Of a DNA stretch of 64,000 nt, positions 28,517 through 36,444 are shown piece by piece. Source of the DNA: JAOUEA01 sp963821935 (GTDB lineage Bacteria > Actinomycetota > UBA4738 > HRBIN12); the NCBI GenBank assembly GCA_963821935.1, contig CAWGFM010000004.1, positions 124,001 through 188,000 of the forward strand. Direction: 5' to 3'. The notes under the pieces are model-generated. The model did no database searches. It had not been told where the DNA came from and saw nothing but the letters and a program-made list of their open reading frames with translations. Position 1 is the first letter of the stretch; every line of letters begins with the position of its first letter. Both the position numbers and the translations under genes were made by a program.

Positions 28517-30900
28517 CGCGAGAGAGGGCTGGGGTGGGTCAGACTCCTACCAGGGAACCGGCCCCCGAACGGGATCTCGGCGGACCCTGGAAGCGCCTGC
28601 TGCTCGGCCGAGCACTGGCTTCGCACAAGGCAGAGCACCAATTGCTTCCGAAGCTGCTTGCCCTGCCCGTGTTCGCCTCGGACCAGCTCTCCTCGGTCGC
28701 GTATGCGACCGAGGAGATGCTGCTCGTGCTCGTGCTGGTCGGCGCCTCGGGGATACCGCTGCTCACCCCACTCTCCCTCGGCGTGGCGGCGTTGCTCGTG
28801 GTGGTGATCGTCTCCTATCGCCAAACCGTGCGCGAATACCCGCAGGGCGGTGGGTCCTACATCGTTGCGAAAGAGAACCTGGGCCTGTTCCCCGGCCTCA
28901 CGGCGGCCGCCGCCATCCAGATCTCCTATGTACTCACCGTGGCGGTGAGCGTCACCGCTGGAGCGATCGCGGTGACGTCGGCCGTACCGGCGCTCTCCCC
29001 CTACAAGATGCCGATGGCCATCGCGTTCATCCTGACGATCACGGTCGCGAACCTCAGGGGAGCGAAGGAGGCCGGCCGACTGTTCGCGATCCCGACGTAC
29101 GGCTTCGTCGTGGTCGTCGGCGCCACCCTGGTGTGGGGGACGTGGCTGTGCACGAGCGGCGGGTGCCCGAAGGCCGACACCGCTGACCTCCCGCTCGAAG
29201 CGGTCTCGGGGCTGACGGTGCTGCTCGTGCTGCGGGCGTTCTCGTCGGGCGCCACCGCGCTGACCGGCGTGGAGGCGATCGCCGACGGCGTGCAGGCGTT
29301 CCGTCGCCCCCAATCCAAGAACGCAGCCTCGACGCTGCTGCTGATGGGCTCGATGAGCATCCCGATGTTCCTCGGCATCTCGGGACTCGCGACGGCGCTG
29401 GGCGTACGAACGAACGAGCACATCGCGGCCTCGAAGTCGGTGCTCGCTCAGATCGGAGAGACCGTGTTCGGCGACGGTCTCATGTTCCTCGTACTCCAGA
29501 TCTTCACAGCGTTGATCCTGATCCTTGCCGCGAACACCGCATATCAGGACTTCCCCCGGCTTGCGTCGATCCTGGCTCGGGACGGCTTCATGCCATCGCA
29601 GTTCCGCAATCGCGGGGATCGGCTGGTGTTCTCGAACGGGATCGCGGTGCTGGCCGGCCTCGCGGTCGTGCTCGTGTGGCTCTTCGACGCCGACCTCACG
29701 CGGCTGATCCAGTTGTACGTGGTGGGCGTGTTCGTGGCCCTCACGCTTTCGCAAGCCGGCATGGTGCGACGATGGATGCGACGGCGCACTGCGGGTTGGC
29801 AGGGCAAAGCGGCGATCAACGTGGTCGGGGCGCTCACCACAGGGCTCGTGTTCCTCATCGTGGTCGCCACGCGGTTCTCCTTGGGCGCATGGATGGTCAT
29901 CGTGGCGGTGCCGGTCGTGGTCGGGATGTTCCTGCTCGTGGGTCGCCACTATCGCTCGGTCGGGACGATGCTCGACGTCGTCATGCCGGCCGTCGTGGCC
30001 GGACCTGACAGCGAGGTCCTGTTCCTCGTGCCCGACCTCGGACCAGCGACCCGCGACGGCATCGCGTACCTGCGGGCCATCCGCCCGGAACACGTGACCG
30101 CGCTCTACATCGGGCCCGGTTCCAGGTTCGAGATGATGGCAGCGGAATGGGCGATCGTGGCGCAGCGCCTGGGCGACCTCGCACGGCTCGACGGAGCTGA
30201 CGAGCACCTCCTCAGGACGCTCCGGTCCTACATCCGCTCACGCTCCCGGTCGATGGACGGTTTCCTCACCGTGGTCGTTCCCGAGGACGCGGGCGATCGA
30301 TCCCTGATCGAGCTGATCCTTCACAACCGGCGCTTCTTCCTGTTGAAGACCGCCATGTTGTTCGAGCCGGGCGTCGTGATCACCGACGTGCCGCTGCTGC
30401 TCCGGGAGCACGTCTCGATGTCGGGCCGCCCCCTCGAGCCCGAGCGGAGCTTCGTGATCGTGCCTGTCGGCAACGCGAGCTTCGCCACGGCCCGCGCGGT
30501 CGCCTACGCGAAATCGCTCCACGCAGTCGGTGTGGAAGCACTCTTCCTCGTCACGGACAACAGCGAGATCGCGCCCGTCGCCGACGCATGGATCGACCGC
30601 CGGTTCGAAGTGCCACTCGTGATGGTCGAGGCACCGTTCCGCGATCTGGGAACGCCACTGCTCCAGGAGATCCGTAAGCACACGGCACGCGGCGACACGA
30701 TCGTGACCGTCGTGCTGCCCGAGGTCGTGCCACGCCACTGGTGGCAGAGCCTGCTGCATGGGCAGACGGCGCTGTACTTCAAGCGGCTGCTACTGTTCGA
30801 GCCACACGTTGTCGTCACGAGTGTCCCGCTCCACCTGGCCAGCCCCGAGATCCCGGCCGAGGGCGAGGCGACGTCGTCGAGGACGGGCCGCTCGATTTGA
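28513..30900 (+). CDS. APC-superfamily permease with large C-terminal domain
   Basis: A 795-residue protein. Its first two thirds are about 12 helices of an APC amino-acid or cation permease: ALPVFASDQLSSVAYATEEM, EYPQGGGSYIVAKENLG, SSGATALTGVEAIADG and NTAYQDFPRLASILARDGFMP. The last 280 or so residues are soluble, with two ATP/nucleotide-type alpha-beta repeats (SEVLFLVPDLGPA and SFVIVPVGNASFATARAV), like the KUP-type and USP-like tails of this group. Substrate unknown. Start is GTG 28513 overlapping the previous stop. Confidence 0.88.
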   Translation: MTRERAGVGQTPTREPAPERDLGGPWKRLLLGRALASHKAEHQLLPKLLALPVFASDQLSSVAYATEEMLLVLVLVGASGIPLLTPLSLGVAALLVVVIVSYRQTVREYPQGGGSYIVAKENLGLFPGLTAAAAIQISYVLTVAVSVTAGAIAVTSAVPALSPYKMPMAIAFILTITVANLRGAKEAGRLFAIPTYGFVVVVGATLVWGTWLCTSGGCPKADTADLPLEAVSGLTVLLVLRAFSSGATALTGVEAIADGVQAFRRPQSKNAASTLLLMGSMSIPMFLGISGLATALGVRTNEHIAASKSVLAQIGETVFGDGLMFLVLQIFTALILILAANTAYQDFPRLASILARDGFMPSQFRNRGDRLVFSNGIAVLAGLAVVLVWLFDADLTRLIQLYVVGVFVALTLSQAGMVRRWMRRRTAGWQGKAAINVVGALTTGLVFLIVVATRFSLGAWMVIVAVPVVVGMFLLVGRHYRSVGTMLDVVMPAVVAGPDSEVLFLVPDLGPATRDGIAYLRAIRPEHVTALYIGPGSRFEMMAAEWAIVAQRLGDLARLDGADEHLLRTLRSYIRSRSRSMDGFLTVVVPEDAGDRSLIELILHNRRFFLLKTAMLFEPGVVITDVPLLLREHVSMSGRPLEPERSFVIVPVGNASFATARAVAYAKSLHAVGVEALFLVTDNSEIAPVADAWIDRRFEVPLVMVEAPFRDLGTPLLQEIRKHTARGDTIVTVVLPEVVPRHWWQSLLHGQTALYFKRLLLFEPHVVVTSVPLHLASPEIPAEGEATSSRTGRSI

Positions 30901-30986
30901 CGCCTTCCGGGTCGCGAACGTAGCGTGCGCGCGGAACGTGCCCCATGGATCTCCCGAGACCCTGACAACCGTCAAGGAGTGGATAG

Positions 30987-32033
30987 ATGCATCAGCAGCG
31001 CACCCCGAAGGTTCGAGCTGTGTTCGCGGCCCTGTTCCTCGGTTCGGTGATCAGCGTGGCCGGCTTCGGCGCCACCCCTGCGATGGCCGATCCGTTCACC
31101 GGAGGCTTCTCCCCCACCGTCATCGGGGGCGCTGCGGACCTCAACGGCGACGGCGTCGCCAACCTTCGCGACGACGCGAACGCCTTCTATGGCGACACCC
31201 ACATCATCAACGGCCGCCTCGACTGCGACGCGTGGAACCCCCCGCCGGGGGCGAACGCGGGCGTCGCCGGCAGCGGCGTCATCAACAGCGGGGACAACTG
31301 CACCCTGGTCGGATACGACGGCACGCCGAACGGAGTGACCATCCAGGTCCTGGCCGGCGAGTTCCAGGTGGCCAACGGACCCCTCCCCCTGGTCTTCAAC
31401 GACTCCGATCCCAACAACCCCGACGTCGGCGCATCGGACTTCGCGTGGTCCACGATCGGCGGACGTGTGGATTCGAACGGCAACGAGGGGATCGACGGCG
31501 ATGACTGTCACTTCGGACTCATCGGAGTCACTGAGGATCCAGGGTTCGGTGTTCCGACAGACGGGGCCGACATCCTGGGGAATCCCGGAGCGAACGAGTG
31601 TGGGTTCGGCACTCCCCCGGATCCTGCCGACGACGGGCTCGTGGACCTGAACAGCGACACCCTCATCACGTCGGCTGACTCGTGCACGAACGGCTGCTTC
31701 TTCGGCCACGATGTGAAGGCGGGCAAGGTGCAAGCGCCGGAGTGCCCCGGCTTCGAGGGCGACCCTCGGAACCACGTGGTGGGGACGTCCGCCGCCGACT
31801 CCCTGCGCGGCACGCCCGGCCGAGACATCATCTGTGGGGTGGGCGGCAACGACACGCTGACCGGACTCGCGGGCAGAGACGTGATCCAGGGTGGGAAGGG
31901 CGATGACCTCCTCAAGGGGGGCCCCGGTCCCGACACGCTGAACGGTGGCGCCGGTCCCGACACGGCGCGCGGAGGACCCGGACGAGACCGCTGCTCCAGC
32001 GCAGCCCGCAGGAACAGCTGCGAGCTCCGCTAG
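30987..32033 (+). CDS. Secreted calcium-binding repeat protein (RTX-like)
   Basis: A 348-residue exported protein with a signal peptide ending TPAMA. An EF-hand/dockerin-like loop (DLNGDGVANLRDDANAF) opens the mature part, and similar DLNSDTLITSAD occurs before the C-terminus. The last 100 residues hold RTX nonapeptides (GGNDTLTG, GGKGDDLLKG, GGPGPDTLNG, GGAGPDTARG), which bind calcium. The ribosome site AAGGAG is eight bases before the ATG. Role unknown; surface or matrix protein. Confidence 0.85.
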   Translation: MHQQRTPKVRAVFAALFLGSVISVAGFGATPAMADPFTGGFSPTVIGGAADLNGDGVANLRDDANAFYGDTHIINGRLDCDAWNPPPGANAGVAGSGVINSGDNCTLVGYDGTPNGVTIQVLAGEFQVANGPLPLVFNDSDPNNPDVGASDFAWSTIGGRVDSNGNEGIDGDDCHFGLIGVTEDPGFGVPTDGADILGNPGANECGFGTPPDPADDGLVDLNSDTLITSADSCTNGCFFGHDVKAGKVQAPECPGFEGDPRNHVVGTSAADSLRGTPGRDIICGVGGNDTLTGLAGRDVIQGGKGDDLLKGGPGPDTLNGGAGPDTARGGPGRDRCSSAARRNSCELR

Positions 32034-32074
32034 CGCGACGTCAGCGGGCCACCGATCTCGATCGGTACCGGCTC

Positions 32075-32148
32075 TGGAGGCGGGGACCGGAATCGAACCG
32101 GTGTGCGAGGCTTTGCAGGCCTCTGCCTAACCACTCGGCCACCCCGCC
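32075..32148 (-). tRNA. tRNA-Cys (GCA anticodon)
   Basis: On the minus strand: acceptor GGCGGGG/CCCCGCC, D-loop CCGAGTGGTTAGGC, anticodon loop CTGCAAA (GCA), T-arm CCGGTTCGATTCCGG, discriminator T and encoded CCA. It sits downstream of the island's left junction. Confidence 0.95.
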
Positions 32149-32179
32149 GCTGTGTCGTCCCACTCTATCGGGCATGCGA

Positions 32180-32201
32180 ACGGCCGCCCGAAGGCGGCCG
32201 T
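32180..32201 (-). terminator. Hairpin between tRNA-Gly remnant and tRNA-Cys
   Basis: A nine-pair GC-rich stem with TTCG loop on the minus strand (ACGGCCGCC-TTCG-GGCGGCCGT). It directly follows the 3' end of the tRNA-Gly remnant, so before integration it was probably the terminator or processing hairpin behind tRNA-Gly. Confidence 0.6.
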
Positions 32202-32205
32202 CTGA

Positions 32206-32253
32206 TGGAGCGGACGACGAGATTCGAACCCGCGACCCCCACCTTGGCAAGGT
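32206..32253 (-). repeat. Left attachment repeat: 3' remnant of tRNA-Gly
   Basis: Matches 44676-44723 at 47 of 48 bases, covering the anticodon arm, T-arm, acceptor 3' strand and CCA of tRNA-Gly(GCC). The single difference (32220) breaks a T-stem pair, and the 5' half is missing, so it cannot give a functional tRNA. Confidence 0.9.
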
Positions 32254-32329
32254 AGGCGGGGCCGATTCCACTACCTGCGGCGATGCTCGGATCCCGCCCT
32301 CTACCTGCGGTTATGCGTCTCGACGATAT

Positions 32330-32573
32330 TCAGCGTTTCCCGACGTTGCGCGGTACGCCGCGGGACAGATGCGGGACGGATGCACTCTCCGAGCGCGGCC
32401 ACCCACACAGATCGACGATCCGCTCGTACAGGTCGTTCGTGATGTGGAGCCTCCCCGGCATCTAGGTCCCGATACTGCGGGCGCGTGATCCCCAGGAGCC
32501 ATGCCATGTGCCCCTCACTCACGCCCAACCGCTCACGGTCACGGGGCAGGTGCTGGACAAGGATGGGGCGCAT
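32330..32573 (-). pseudogene. XRE-like HTH gene, copy 1, frameshifted
   Basis: The first 40 residues (PILVQHLPRDRERLGVSEGH, then MAWLLGITRPQYRDLDAG) match the HTH gene at 34412-34747 nearly residue for residue. One extra base near 32460 shifts the frame; in the next frame the match resumes (LHITNDLYERIVDLCGW) and ends at 32330. It encodes a small Cro/CI-type DNA-binding protein whose frame is now broken. Both copies are preceded by remains of the same upstream gene, so they were duplicated together. Confidence 0.7.
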
Positions 32574-32814
32574 GGCTCGACGCTATCCCGGCGCCAGGAC
32601 ACGGGGGAGGCCCTCGGCGACCTGTTAACCGCAACGGCTCGTCCGTTTCGAGGTCGGTGAGCAACTCGGCCAGCCACGTCGCATCCTCACGGACGTACAA
32701 CCGACCGATCAGGGCAGCGCGATCCTCCTCGGATCGGGAGATCGCACTGAGCAGCTCCCGCGACGCGCCTCGCCCAGGATGCCTACTCCGCTCTCCAAGG
32801 TCGGTGAGGTCCAT
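32539..32814 (-). CDS. Small protein upstream of HTH copy 1, probably frameshifted at its end
   Basis: From ATG 32814 the frame reads MDLTDLGERSRHPG ... EDRAALIGRLYVREDATW, then LAELLTDLETDEPLRL, which is helical and protein-like; the remainder (PPPCPGAGIASS) is not. A one-base shift near 32620 would give an ending VAEGLPRVLAPG at 32583, directly before the HTH gene, similar to AEGLRRVLPPE before copy 2. No ribosome site is evident. Function unknown; it could be the partner of the HTH protein. On the opposite side, 32815-33087 holds no gene I can support. Confidence 0.4.
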   Translation of the reverse strand: MDLTDLGERSRHPGRGASRELLSAISRSEEDRAALIGRLYVREDATWLAELLTDLETDEPLRLTGRRGPPPCPGAGIASSHAPHPCPAPAP

Positions 32815-33087
32815 GGTAGCTCGCTCGCTACAACTCGATTCCAGCGAGGACGGACAACTCCAAGATGAAGACGAGCAGACTGAACAGGCCCAGACCGACC
32901 CACACCAGGATCCAACCCCGCTCAAGGTTCGCGCCTACTCCTGGTGTGTCCGCAACCTGCGGTGTGTCATCGAGTCAATCCTCCCTGCGGGCATCTGTGG
33001 TGCTATGCCGAATGGCCGCGCCTGTCAAACGCCCCTATCCTGGCGACGCCTACACAGATGCGCGGCTCCCTAGGCTAGGTTGACGCG

Positions 33088-34482
33088 GTGCACAACCCGC
33101 GAGGGAAGGCCATCGTCAGCGCGACGGTCCTATTGACGGTCTTGCTGTCGATCGAGGCCGGGACTCAGGCGCGGGCTCAGACGGCGCAACCGAACATCGT
33201 CATCATCCTGACGGACGACCAGCGCTGGGACACTCTCCGACGCATGCCGCAGCTTCAAGACCTTCTCGTCGACCGAGGAGTCCGATATCCGAACGCGATG
33301 GTCCCGACATCATTGTGCTGCCCGTCCCGCGCCTCGCTCCTCCGGGGCCAGTACGCGCACTCGACGGGGGTCTGGTCGAACCTTCCGCCCTTCGGGGGTT
33401 GGGGGGCGTTCGTCGAGAACGGTGGCGAGGCTTCGAACCTAGCGACCTGGCTCGATGCGGCTGGCTACCAGACTGGCCTGATCGGCAAGTACCTCAACGG
33501 CTACGAGAGCGCCCCCACTGACCATGTACCCCCGGGCTGGGACAGCTGGCTTGCGTTCAAGCATCCCGGCTACTTCGAATATGACCTCGTCCGGACCGAT
33601 GGTTCGACCGAGCATCGCGGGAGTGCGGACGCTGATTACTCGACCGATGTCATCGCCGAAGGGGCCGACGCATTCATCCGTGCGACGGATCCAGCGGTAC
33701 CACTGTTCGCGTACATCACGCCGAATGCTGTCCACGGGCCTCATACGCCTGCCCCTCGCGATGGTGGGAGTTGTGCGACCATCCGCGACTACCGGCCTCC
33801 CTCATTCAACGTCTTGCCACGAAACGCACCGAGGTGGCTCCGCTACTCGGCGCTGACCCCAGCACAAGTGACCACTATCGACCTTCGCCGCCGCCGCGCT
33901 TGTGAAGCGCTCGGCGCGGTCGACGATCTCATCGGACGGGTGCATGGTGCACTCGCCGACACGGGTCGCCTGTCCGACACCCTGATCATCTTTGCCTCGG
34001 ACAACGGCTTCTTGTGGGGTGAGCATCGGGCGGTTGGCAAGTGGCATGCCTACAACGCTGCGACCCGAATCCCAATGGTCGTTCGCATGGATGGCGTATT
34101 GCCCGCGGGCGAGATCGACGATCGGCTGGCGCTTAACGTCGACATCGCTTCAACGATTGAGGACGTGACGGATCTGTCCTTCCCCGGCCTTGCTGGGCAG
34201 TCTCTGCTTGACGCCCCAACGAGATCTGGGTTCGTACTTGAAGCGACCGGGGGAGGCGACACGACATCGAATCGCCCTGCCTACTGCGGCTGGCGTCAAC
34301 GTGACCGCGTCTACGTCCGCTATGGGGACGGGAGCGCGGAGTTCTACAACCTCGCCACCGACCCATTCGAAACGAACAACAAGATCGACACCCCGGCAGC
34401 GCAACCAAGGATCAAGAAGATGCGCCTCTCGGCGAGAGGTGCATGTCACCCGATACCGCCGGGGTTCGGATGGAGCCGGTGA
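33088..34482 (+). CDS. Secreted type I sulfatase
   Basis: A 464-residue exported enzyme of the formylglycine sulfatase/alkaline phosphatase superfamily. Signal peptide (SATVLLTVLLSIEAGTQARA), metal-ligand region LTDDQRWDTL, and the core motif CCPSRASLLRG in which the C-x-P-S-R cysteine is turned into formylglycine. Later blocks include HGPHTPAP, FASDNGFLWGEHRAVGKW and YNLATDPFETNN. It would remove sulfate from an external polymer, but the substrate is not predictable. GTG 33088 is the best start. A maturase (FGE) gene is not in the window. Confidence 0.88.
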   Translation: MHNPRGKAIVSATVLLTVLLSIEAGTQARAQTAQPNIVIILTDDQRWDTLRRMPQLQDLLVDRGVRYPNAMVPTSLCCPSRASLLRGQYAHSTGVWSNLPPFGGWGAFVENGGEASNLATWLDAAGYQTGLIGKYLNGYESAPTDHVPPGWDSWLAFKHPGYFEYDLVRTDGSTEHRGSADADYSTDVIAEGADAFIRATDPAVPLFAYITPNAVHGPHTPAPRDGGSCATIRDYRPPSFNVLPRNAPRWLRYSALTPAQVTTIDLRRRRACEALGAVDDLIGRVHGALADTGRLSDTLIIFASDNGFLWGEHRAVGKWHAYNAATRIPMVVRMDGVLPAGEIDDRLALNVDIASTIEDVTDLSFPGLAGQSLLDAPTRSGFVLEATGGGDTTSNRPAYCGWRQRDRVYVRYGDGSAEFYNLATDPFETNNKIDTPAAQPRIKKMRLSARGACHPIPPGFGWSR

Positions 34483-34747
34483 TTATCAGTAGGTGAGCTA
34501 AGACCACCGAGCAAACCGGATCGGCCCGTGAATGTGCGCGAGGCGACAGCCGAAGGACCAGAGCTATCGAGGCCCACCCGCACAAGTCCACGATCCGCCC
34601 GAACAGGTCGTTGCTGATGTCGAGCCGTCCGGCCTCCAGCTCCCGATACTGCGGACGCGTGATCCCCAGGAGCCAGGCCATGTGGCCTTCGCTGACACCC
34701 AGCCGCTCACGGTCACGGGGCAGGTGCTGGACGAGGATCGGGAGCAT
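34412..34747 (-). CDS. XRE-like HTH protein, copy 2
   Basis: The first 57 residues form a small Cro/CI-type helix-turn-helix (RERLGVSEGHMAWLLGITRP, then QYRELEAGRLDISNDLFGR, ending IVDLCGW). The C-terminal half is Ser/Arg-rich and overlaps the end of the sulfatase gene on the other strand by 71 bases, so the real protein may end earlier or this 3' part may be non-functional. It is the intact counterpart of copy 1 at 32.3-32.6 kb. No ribosome site is seen. Confidence 0.6.
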   Translation of the reverse strand: MLPILVQHLPRDRERLGVSEGHMAWLLGITRPQYRELEAGRLDISNDLFGRIVDLCGWASIALVLRLSPRAHSRADPVCSVVLAHLLIITGSIRTPAVSGDMHLSPRGASS

Positions 34748-34756
34748 GGAACGACG

Positions 34757-34846
34757 CTACTCGGGCGGCAGGACACGGCGCAGGCCCTCGGCGGCATCGC
34801 GCCGGAACTCCGTGAACTCGTCCAGGAACAGGACCCGTGGTTGGCC
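34757..34846 (-). pseudogene. C-terminal fragment of the gene preceding HTH copy 2
   Basis: The minus frame reads QPRVLFLDEFTEFRRD, then AAEGLRRVLPPE, and stops. The wording resembles the ComM/YifB Mg-chelatase motif (LFLDELPEFRRDALEALR) but is also alignable with the ending of the small gene before HTH copy 1. Upstream of it the frame loses protein character, so it is a remnant. Which parent it came from is undecided. Confidence 0.35.
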
Positions 34847-34932
34847 AGTGTTCAGGAATGTACCTCGGCGGCGGGGAGCCGAACTGTTCACACCAGCCCT
34901 GGCTGCCGATCGTCTTCGTTTAGCCTGACGGC

Positions 34933-35160
34933 ATGGAAGTTCGGCGGCTGACCGAGGCTGATGGACGCGGCATCGCAACCTGGCGGTATCCGGATCGATA
35001 CTCGACCTACGACATTGACGAGGTCGTAACTGCCTCAGACGGCTACTGGGCCGTTGTCGGTGAAGGGGGGATGCTCGTCGGCTACAGCTGATTTGGTCAG
35101 GAGGCGCGTGTTCCCGGAGTGGACGAGGAGCATGGGACGCTCGACATCGGTGTCGGCATG
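34933..35160 (+). pseudogene. GNAT acetyltransferase fragment with in-frame TGA
   Basis: From ATG 34933 the frame reads EVRRLTEADGRGIATWRY ... GYWAVVGEGGMLVGYS, TGA (35089), FGQEARVPGVDEEHGTLDIGVGM. This is the N-terminal half of a GNAT protein; relatives usually have a Cys at the TGA position. The acetyl-CoA-binding second half (about GVGM-x-P-x-LVGRGxG) is missing and is replaced by unrelated ferritin-like sequence in the same frame. Loss of half the domain shows a decayed gene. Confidence 0.65.
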
Positions 35161-35613
35161 ACCAGGAACCATGAGGTCGTCATGCTTCGGGTGCTCGACG
35201 CATTCGGCCTTCAGGCCGATAAGGAGACCCCAGGCAGGCAGATCGTTCGCACCAAAGCGAAGACCCTCGTTGGATGCATGGAGACCGCTCTTGGATCAGA
35301 TCCGGCGGCAGCCCAACTTGTCGCAGCGGAATGCGTGGTCGAGGCCGAGAGCAAAGATCACATGAACTGGGAGCTGATTGGAGAAGCGGCCGACAAGCTC
35401 ACAGGGGACGAGTCCAAGGTCCTGAAGGAAGCCCACGGCGAGGTGGAAGAGGAAGAGGATGAGCACCTGTACCACACGATGGGCTGGGCTCGGGAGCTGT
35501 GGTTGGAGTCCCTCGGCCTTCCAGCCGTCCTTCCTCCCCCCGAAGAAGAGAAGAACACCAAGACAGCCATCGGAGCCGAACGGGCGAAGCAGGAGCGGAA
35601 GGAGATGCTCTAA
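35158..35613 (+). CDS. Ferritin-like protein, apparently N-terminally truncated
   Basis: About 151 residues: LRVLDAFGLQADKETPGR, KTLVGCMETALGSD, VVEAESKDHMNWELIGEAAD and the tail EEEEDEHLYHTMGWARELW, ESLGLPAVLPPPEE. The spaced Glu/His residues on long helices fit a ferritin-like four-helix bundle, from memory a family found in actinobacterial stress loci. The usual first helix or two are lost at the junction with the GNAT fragment, and no ribosome site precedes the ATGs at 35158 or 35182. Whether it is still made is uncertain. Confidence 0.5.
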   Translation: MTRNHEVVMLRVLDAFGLQADKETPGRQIVRTKAKTLVGCMETALGSDPAAAQLVAAECVVEAESKDHMNWELIGEAADKLTGDESKVLKEAHGEVEEEEDEHLYHTMGWARELWLESLGLPAVLPPPEEEKNTKTAIGAERAKQERKEML

Positions 35614-35737
35614 GCCGGCCCGGTCAATCTTCTAGCAGAGATGCCCCGACTTCTGTTGGCCGTCTCTCTGAGCTGTACGCACCGGGAAGCGTGAGTCCGG
35701 TCAAGGTCCTGAGGTTGACTCACGGGACCGCCTGGAG

Positions 35738-35863
35738 CTATCCACGTAGCACGAGGTTCAGTAGGACCGTCAACAGGATAGAGGCGATGATCGAAATCAG
35801 GATCATCGTGAGACATCCCACCCCGCCCCCAAGCGGCCGGATTTCCCATTTCCCGAGCCGCAT
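35738..35863 (-). CDS. 41-residue single-span membrane peptide
   Basis: ATG 35863 opens MRLGKWEIRPLGGGVGCL followed by a long hydrophobic helix (MILISIIASILLTVLLNLVL) and a stop at 35738. GAGGGG lies eight bases before the ATG. The composition (amphipathic Trp/Arg start, then helix) recalls small membrane proteins of actinobacteria, but I cannot name a family. Confidence 0.6.
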   Translation of the reverse strand: MRLGKWEIRPLGGGVGCLTMILISIIASILLTVLLNLVLRG

Positions 35864-35983
35864 AGATGGACCCCTCAATCTGATTGCGGGCAAAGGCGAG
35901 TCGCCTTCTCCCGACGGCAGCGAGGAGTGGGAAGAAGTCAGGAGTCAAGGACGCTGACGTTGAACCGTCGCGGAAGTCGTCGC

Positions 35984-36442
35984 CTATGTCGAGGTTGACG
36001 ACTTCTTTTGGCTGACGGGCGTCTTGCGCGTGGTCGATTTCGTCGAACCCCCGCTCGCGCTCTTGCGCTTCGCCGCGGGTGACCGACCTGATCCGGACCT
36101 GGCCGAGGAACCCTTGCTCGTGGAGCTCCTCTTCGCTGGGCTCTTCTTGGCTGGGCTCTTCTTGGCTGGGCTCTTCTTGGCTGGGCTCTTCTTGGCTGGG
36201 CTCTTCTTCGCCGAACTCTTCGGTGCAGACGCCTTCTTGGCCGAGGTCCTCGACTTCTGCCGCTTCTTCGCGATCGCGGTTGCGCCGCCGACTGCGGTCC
36301 CCACCGCGACGGCTCCAGCCGCGGTCAGGAGCGGATTCTCGGCGACGGCGGACGCCACCTTCTTCGCACCAGACCCCACCGCCGAAGCCGCCTCGCCGGC
36401 CTTCTCCGTCACAGTTTCCATTGCGCTGTTTTCCGTTTCCAT
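35984..36442 (-). CDS. Histone H1-like Lys/Ala/Pro-rich protein
   Basis: A 152-residue protein. Residues 1-58 hold a helical part with a mildly hydrophobic segment (LLTAAGAVAVGTAVGGATAIA); residues 59-152 are almost wholly Lys, Ser, Ala, Pro and Arg with five KKSPA repeats, as in bacterial H1-like and HupB tails that bind DNA. The start ATG 36442 has GAGAGGAG upstream. It follows the ElaB-like gene by two bases, so the two are co-translated. Confidence 0.7.
   Translation of the reverse strand: METENSAMETVTEKAGEAASAVGSGAKKVASAVAENPLLTAAGAVAVGTAVGGATAIAKKRQKSRTSAKKASAPKSSAKKSPAKKSPAKKSPAKKSPAKKSPAKRSSTSKGSSARSGSGRSPAAKRKSASGGSTKSTTRKTPVSQKKSSTST
36141..36200 (-). repeat. Four exact 15-base repeats encoding KKSPA
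   Basis: CTCTTCTTGGCTGGG is repeated four times without a mismatch, with degenerate copies on both sides. Identity at the third codon positions points to recent expansion by slippage. Confidence 0.9.
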
Positions 36443-36444
36443 GC

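Noticed and set aside
32053..32066. CCGAT-CTCG-ATCGG hairpin after the RTX gene
   Set aside because: Five pairs and no T-run; too weak to call a terminator.
32828..32985. Hydrophobic minus frame ending ERGWILVWVGLGLF, then SLLVFILELSVLAGIEL
   Set aside because: It looks like a small membrane peptide but has no usable start codon or ribosome site after the preceding stop.
34933..35160. Selenocysteine at the GNAT TGA
   Set aside because: Half of the domain is gone and the fusion is not functional, so nonsense decay is the simpler reading.
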